From Planctomycetota bacterium (lineage in GTDB: Bacteria; Planctomycetota; UBA1135; GCA-002686595), in the NCBI GenBank assembly GCA_009691855.1, contig SIAI01000031.1, forward strand, positions 1 to 55,410: 55,410 bases of DNA, written 5' to 3'. Both the position numbers and the translations under genes were made by a program. The notes beneath the pieces were generated by a model. That model made no database searches. It was not told the origin of the DNA and saw only the letters and a list, made by a program, of their open reading frames with translations. Positions 52,547-55,410 of this stretch are shown here, in pieces; within the stretch, counting starts at the first letter, position 1, and each line of letters begins with the position of its first letter.

Positions 52547-54853
52547 TTAGGTTCCCACCGGGGCGCTCTCGGTTGTCGTGACAAAGAAGCCAGGATCGTG
52601 CTGGCGCAGGAGATGATCGACATCCAGCAAGTCGGTCACGCGGCCTTGGATGACCGTGGATCCCAAGACGCCTTGGCTGCGTGCGCGCGTCTGGACCACG
52701 TAGCTCTCCTCGACGATGTCGAGGATGTTCTCGACCACCAGGCCGACGCTGCGCCCGCCGTTGGAGTAGACGACGACTTGACAGGGGTCGTTCCATTCTC
52801 CCTTGGCGTCGCCCATCAAACTGGAGACGTGCAAGAGAGGCAGAATTTCGCCTCGATACTGGACCACCGCGCGGTCCCCAGCGCGCTCGAGAGTCTTGTG
52901 CCCGAATTCTTCGAGGCGCGCCACATCCGAAAGGGGAATCGCCAGACGCCGGCTCTCGCCAGCACGGAACAGCAGCAGGGTCGAGCGATCGTTCTTGGCC
53001 TGTGCCGTCCCCGAGTTGTCTTCCAGCATGGAGTGTCCCGTGCTGGCCGTGATCAGGTTCGCGCCCTGCGAGATGCCCTGCACATCGAGGATCAGGGCCA
53101 CGCGGCCATCCCCCATGATCGTGGCGCCCGCGAAGGTGGTCAGGCCCTTCAGCAGTTTGCCGAGAGGCTTGACCACGATCTCCTCGGTGTCGTTGATTTC
53201 GTCGACCAGGAGTCCGAACTGACGCCCGTCGGCCTGCAGGACGACGATGTTCACCGCCGCTTCGGAATCCTTCCGGCACCCGAAGGCGAGGACGGTGCGT
53301 AGGTTGAGGAGCGGCAACAGGCGACCGCGCAGGCGGTAGACGGGCGCTCCGTGGAGGTCTTCGATCTCGCGCTGAACCTCGTCGGCCTCCAGGCGCACGA
53401 GTTCGAGCAGGCTGACTTGAGGGATCGCGAAGCGATGCCCGGACGCGGTCACCACCAGGGCCGGGATGATCGCCAGCGTGAGCGGAATCTTGATGCGGAG
53501 CGTCGTACCGCGTCCGCGCTCGCTGAACACGTCCACCGTGCCGCCGATGCGTTCGATGTTCGTGCGCACGACGTCCATGCCCACGCCACGTCCGGAGACA
53601 TCCGTGACCTTGGCGGCCGTGGACAGTCCCGGCAGGAAGATGAGGTTGAGCAGCTCGCGCTCGCCCATGCGCGCCACTTCCTCGGCGGTCACCAGCTCCT
53701 TTTCGAGAGCCTTTGCCTTGAGCCGCTCTGCGGCGATGCCCGCCCCGTCGTCCTTGATCTCGATGTTGACTTGCCCGCCCTCGTGGTAGGCACGCATGGC
53801 CAGGACGCCCTCGGGCGCCTTGCCGGCCGCGACGCGGACCTCAGGCCTTTCGATTCCGTGATCGATCGAGTTGCGGACGATGTGCGTGAGCGGGTCCTTG
53901 ATGGCCTCGATGATCGTCTTGTCGAGCTCGGTCTCCTTACCGACAAGCTCGAGGCGAACCTGCTTGCCACAGCTCTTCGCCAAATCGCGAACGACGCGCG
54001 GGAACTTGCCCCATACGTTGCCGATGGGTTGCATGCGCGTCTTCATGACGCCTGCCTGCAGTTCGGTCGTGACCAGATTGAGGCGCTGCGTGGTGGCGAT
54101 GAACTGCGCGTCTTCCTGCTGCACCTTGAACTGCAGGATCTGGTTGCGCGCCAGTACCAGTTCGCCCACCAGGTTCATCAGGCGGTCGAGCAGACTCACG
54201 TCGACGCGGATGTTCTGGTCGGTGAGGGCTGCGCCGCGTTGTTCGCTCTGCTCGCGCAGCGTTTCGACGACGTGCTGCGGCTGGATGGCACCGTGCTCGA
54301 CGAGGATCTCGCCCAATTGGGGCGGATCACCGGTTCTCTGCACTTCCAGCGCGCGCGCGACGGATGTCGCGGAGGTCACGCCTTTGGCTACCAGGGCCTC
54401 GCCAAACAACGCGGGGGCCGCGGAGTCCGGAGGAGGTGTCGGAGTCGCCGCTACCGACAGCGCCTTGCGGCCGTCGAGGAGCAGCGTCAGTTGTTGCACC
54501 AACGTCGAGTAGTCCTCGTCACCCTCCCCGCCCGTTTGTTCGATGCGCTCGAGGATCTTGCGCACCGCATCGAACATCGCCAGCAGGGAGTCGGTGATCT
54601 GGTTGTCGAGCGGGAACGTGCCGTCGCGCAGCTTGGCCAGCAGGTTCTCGCCCGCGTGCGCGACCTTGCCGAGCTTCCCGAATCCCAAGAAGCCCGAAGA
54701 CCCCTTGATGGTGTGGATCGTGCGGAAGATGCTCGCTAGCGTCTCTTTCTCGTCCGGGCGTTCTTCGAGAACGACCATCTCGTTGTCGAGTCGGTCGAGG
54801 CCTTCGTGGCTTTCGACCAGGAAGTCTCGAACAATGTCGTCGAGCTCGCTCAT
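52547..54853 (-). CDS. cheA: Chemotaxis histidine kinase CheA with an extra linker domain and two CheW-like domains
   Basis: This 768-residue kinase has P1 with phospho-acceptor His47 in FRTIHTIKGSSGFLGF. Residues 150-205 (LFGEALVAKGVTSATSVARA, QLGEILVEHGAIQPQHVVET) resemble a tandem helical repeat of the MshEN/GspE-N kind instead of the usual CheY-binding P2. P3 dimerisation lies at about 215-285. The P4 ATPase has N-box HIVRNSIDHGIERP, G1 DDGAGIA and G2 SGRGVGMDVV. P5 is a CheW-like domain (about 470-610), and a second CheW-like domain (about 630-760) follows. I start at ATG 54853, where P1 begins; the open frame to 55186 is not family-like. It is the first gene of the chemotaxis operon. 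Confidence 0.94.
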   Translation of the reverse strand: MSELDDIVRDFLVESHEGLDRLDNEMVVLEERPDEKETLASIFRTIHTIKGSSGFLGFGKLGKVAHAGENLLAKLRDGTFPLDNQITDSLLAMFDAVRKILERIEQTGGEGDEDYSTLVQQLTLLLDGRKALSVAATPTPPPDSAAPALFGEALVAKGVTSATSVARALEVQRTGDPPQLGEILVEHGAIQPQHVVETLREQSEQRGAALTDQNIRVDVSLLDRLMNLVGELVLARNQILQFKVQQEDAQFIATTQRLNLVTTELQAGVMKTRMQPIGNVWGKFPRVVRDLAKSCGKQVRLELVGKETELDKTIIEAIKDPLTHIVRNSIDHGIERPEVRVAAGKAPEGVLAMRAYHEGGQVNIEIKDDGAGIAAERLKAKALEKELVTAEEVARMGERELLNLIFLPGLSTAAKVTDVSGRGVGMDVVRTNIERIGGTVDVFSERGRGTTLRIKIPLTLAIIPALVVTASGHRFAIPQVSLLELVRLEADEVQREIEDLHGAPVYRLRGRLLPLLNLRTVLAFGCRKDSEAAVNIVVLQADGRQFGLLVDEINDTEEIVVKPLGKLLKGLTTFAGATIMGDGRVALILDVQGISQGANLITASTGHSMLEDNSGTAQAKNDRSTLLLFRAGESRRLAIPLSDVARLEEFGHKTLERAGDRAVVQYRGEILPLLHVSSLMGDAKGEWNDPCQVVVYSNGGRSVGLVVENILDIVEESYVVQTRARSQGVLGSTVIQGRVTDLLDVDHLLRQHDPGFFVTTTESAPVGT

Positions 54854-55188
54854 GGGGAGTGGGGCCTGCGCTGACGGGAAGGACGGCGACCTGAGTGGGG
54901 ACAGCCAGGTCGAACTGTGGGAAGCCTTGGATCGGTGCGCCGTCCGCGATCCTGGAGAGGAATAGCGCGGTCTCTTATGTGGGAACGCGCGCCTGTCCGT
55001 TGGCTGACGCCTGCAAGAGCCCGAAGAACCCACGGCGTTTAGGGGAATGGCAAGGGGAGAGCCGAGTTTGGCAACACGGACGGCGGACGACGGCGACCGC
55101 GGACGTTGCGTCCCAATTCCTGGCCAAGCGGGCAACGAGCCAAGGGCTCGTGCAAGTCGCAAGCCCGTATTTTCGATAAGGGTCAAGC
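54854..55188. other. Divergent promoter region between cheA and the HDOD gene
   Basis: No gene is seen. It must contain the chemotaxis operon promoter, which I could not locate. On the plus strand GCAAGTCG (55152-55159), 12 bases, then TTCGATAA (55172-55179) weakly resembles a FliA promoter for the HDOD gene. It would give an almost leaderless transcript. Confidence 0.4.
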
Positions 55189-55410
55189 ATGGCCTTCCCC
55201 ATTAACGCACTCGTTCAAGAGACGACGCACTTCAAACCGCTGCCCCAGGCGGCGTTACGCTTGGTCGGGATCCTCGGCCGAGAGGATTGGGCTCCCGAGG
55301 AGGTCATAGACGTCGTCAAACACGACCCCGTGCTGACAGGGCGTGTGCTGGGAGCGGCGAACTCCGCTACCTTCAGCGGCAAGGCCAAGATCCTTTCTCT
55401 CGAGGAGGCC
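55189..55410 (+). CDS. HDOD-domain signalling protein, 5' part only
   Basis: ATG 55189 opens a frame of 74 codons to the window edge: MAFPINALVQETTHFKPLPQ, then AALRLVGILGREDWAPEEVI, and DVVKHDPVLTGRVLGAANSA. The pattern LP-x(4-6)-AL-L-x(10-15)-I-x-x-DP-x-L-x-x-R-x-L-x-x-ANSA is the start of an HDOD domain, an inactive relative of HD phosphohydrolases common in signalling proteins near chemotaxis genes. The product is incomplete, so partner domains cannot be seen. It diverges from cheA. Confidence 0.85.
   Translation, partial: MAFPINALVQETTHFKPLPQAALRLVGILGREDWAPEEVIDVVKHDPVLTGRVLGAANSATFSGKAKILSLEEA

Overview
The window is a GC-rich chromosomal segment whose second half is a large flagellar and chemotaxis locus. 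The gene content suggests a flagellated Gram-negative bacterium, most plausibly a planctomycete. The grounds are an RNA polymerase sigma factor fused to a membrane anchor and carboxypeptidase-regulatory-like domains, a copper-monooxygenase-like secreted protein fragment, periplasmic STN/TPR proteins, and FlbD/FliL/MotE-type flagellar genes. The taxonomic call is an inference; no rRNA, tRNA or single-copy marker is present.

Region 1 (1-18.4 kb) is accessory. It opens with the probable 5' tip of an ISL3-type transposase and a 5'-truncated copper-monooxygenase-like gene. A P-loop NTPase with pentapeptide repeats follows, then a remnant of a heavy-metal RND pump. Next comes an intact tripartite RND efflux operon (membrane fusion lipoprotein, pump, outer-membrane lipoprotein) preceded by a histidine-rich small membrane protein. 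After it are a secreted cupin, an FAD-dependent oxidoreductase, the sigma-factor/membrane fusion, a two-gene polar amino-acid ABC transporter whose binding protein and permease are fused, and a decayed parDE toxin-antitoxin pair. A 166-bp MITE-like element with 38-bp terminal inverted repeats and a 7-bp direct repeat ends the region.

Region 2 (18.4-39.8 kb) lies entirely on the minus strand and is read from right to left. It starts with a degenerate histidine kinase, a pseudo-receiver/RsbW-like ATPase protein, a single-pass membrane protein, an STN-TPR periplasmic protein and a second exported TPR protein. A FlrB/FlrC-like kinase and sigma-54 activator follow, then flgB-flgC-fliE-fliF-fliG-fliH-fliI-fliJ and a second STN-TPR paralogue. 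A strong hairpin ends this unit. A second unit carries motE-like, fliL, flbD, motA, motB, a second fliL-like gene, fliM and fliN. Most junctions are start/stop overlaps (ATGA, GTGA, TTGA), which implies translational coupling.

Region 3 (40-44.4 kb, plus strand) holds late flagellar genes: two short tandem flagellins, fliD, fliS and a small fliT-like gene. A truncated IS630 transposase follows. Region 4 (45.2-54.9 kb, minus strand) is a chemotaxis operon: cheA, cheW, a soluble BdlA-like MCP with four PAS domains, cheB, cheR, cheY, cheX, and then a second cheY and cheX. A divergent HDOD-domain gene runs off the right edge.

The most interesting candidate for an undescribed system is the five-gene module at 35-39.7 kb together with its STN-TPR paralogue at 24.9-26.4 kb. 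Both are embedded in the flagellar basal-body operons.
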